Source of the DNA: Paenibacillus curdlanolyticus YK9 | GTDB taxonomy: Bacteria; Bacillota; Bacilli; Paenibacillales; Paenibacillaceae | Assembly: GCF_000179615.1 (NCBI RefSeq) | Contig: NZ_AEDD01000001.1 | Location: forward strand, 310,001-374,000 | Reading direction: 5' to 3' | DNA length: 64,000 nt | Shown: positions 63,793-64,000 of the stretch, one piece after another | How positions within the stretch are numbered: the stretch's first letter is position 1 | How the letters are laid out: each line of letters starts with the position of its first letter | The notes under the pieces: model-generated | What the model saw: only the letters and a program-made list of their open reading frames with translations | What the model was told of the DNA's origin: nothing | Database searches by the model: none | Translations under genes and position numbers: made by a program

Positions 63793-64000
63793 ATGACCCA
63801 GAAGAAAAATATCTATGATCATTTTCATCCGGATGAACGTTCGTTTGTCGTCAAGGTGGAGGAGTGGATCGAACGCTGCTCCGAGCGCCATGAGTGGAAA
63901 AGAACCGATTATTTGGATCCGCGCCAAGCGGAAATCGTTCGCGCACTTGCTTCTCGGAACGGGGAGGTGGCGATACGGTTCGATGGCGGATATGAGGAAG
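63793..64000 (+). CDS. ylmH: YlmH, S4 RNA-binding protein (3' truncated)
   Basis: The first 69 residues of a YlmH-type protein, read directly from bases 63793 to the window end; the start reads MTQKKNIYDHFHPDERSF. In this family the S4 domain lies in the C-terminal part, outside the window. It has recently been tied to rescue of stalled ribosomes. Context after ylmG supports the call strongly. ATG 63793 has a weak AAGGA ahead. Truncation is due to the window edge. Confidence 0.9.
   Translation, partial: MTQKKNIYDHFHPDERSFVVKVEEWIERCSERHEWKRTDYLDPRQAEIVRALASRNGEVAIRFDGGYEE

Noticed and set aside
1-64000. Prophage, insertion sequence, CRISPR array, tRNA or rRNA genes
   Set aside because: No integrase, transposase, terminal repeats, spaced direct repeat arrays or tRNA-like cloverleafs were seen; gene order is that of conserved chromosomal backbone.

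Overview
The window reads as a chromosomal backbone segment of an endospore-forming member of the Bacillales, most likely Paenibacillaceae (Paenibacillus/Cohnella-like). This rests on gene content and order: a glyS-yqfL-yqxD-dnaG-sigA-trmK-yqfO block, typA-ylaH and ylaJ/ylaK, rsfA-panE-bshC, a full division and cell wall (dcw) cluster containing spoVD and spoVE, spoIIGA-sigE, sigG, and ylmC-D-E-sepF-ylmG-ylmH. Base composition is about half GC and even throughout. I see no prophage, insertion sequence, CRISPR array, tRNA or broken gene. The first gene (glyS) and last gene (ylmH) are cut by the window edges.

Layout. 1-8.9 kb: translation and replication genes (glyS, dnaG, sigA, trmK, Nif3-like yqfO), with one unrecognised membrane protein inserted behind sigA. 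9.0-9.4 kb: the RNase P RNA gene, whose sequence is of the A class rather than the B class usual in Bacillus. 9.5-18.5 kb: a secreted subtilase, ypuI, a DUF1540 gene, a lytic transglycosylase, the cysteine desulfurase-thiI pair for 4-thiouridine in tRNA, two divergent TerC-family genes and a small membrane protein. 18.5-28.7 kb: typA, ylaH, an LCP ligase, a YlaJ-type sporulation lipoprotein, the PIN-PhoH protein YlaK, an orphan solute-binding-like protein, a coiled-coil secreted protein, a MidA-type methyltransferase and a DUF2626 gene. 29-34.3 kb: rsfA, panE, DUF3397, bshC (bacillithiol) and an S-adenosylhomocysteine hydrolase.

34.5-54.5 kb is the dcw cluster: mraZ, rsmH, ftsL, pbpB, spoVD, murE, murF, mraY, murD, spoVE, murG, murB, murA, divIB, ftsA, ftsZ. 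It makes the lipid-linked peptidoglycan precursor and builds the septum, and carries the extra spore-cortex transpeptidase and flippase/polymerase partner. Its regulatory DNA is the richest part of the window: a 10-bp-phased GTGG repeat array before mraZ (MraZ box), terminator-like hairpins at pbpB/spoVD, mraY/murD and murA/divIB, a sigma-H-type promoter before ftsA, and a roughly 157-nt multi-branched RNA structure filling the murG-murB spacer. I do not recognise that RNA and consider it the best candidate for something undescribed.

54.6-64 kb: spoIIGA-sigE (mother-cell sigma factor and its processing protease), then a self-regulated GntR/ABC-transporter cassette of four genes that separates sigE from sigG, then sigG and the ylm genes that continue division and housekeeping functions. 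No gene-free stretch exceeds 300 bases except 8928-9522, which is occupied by rnpB.
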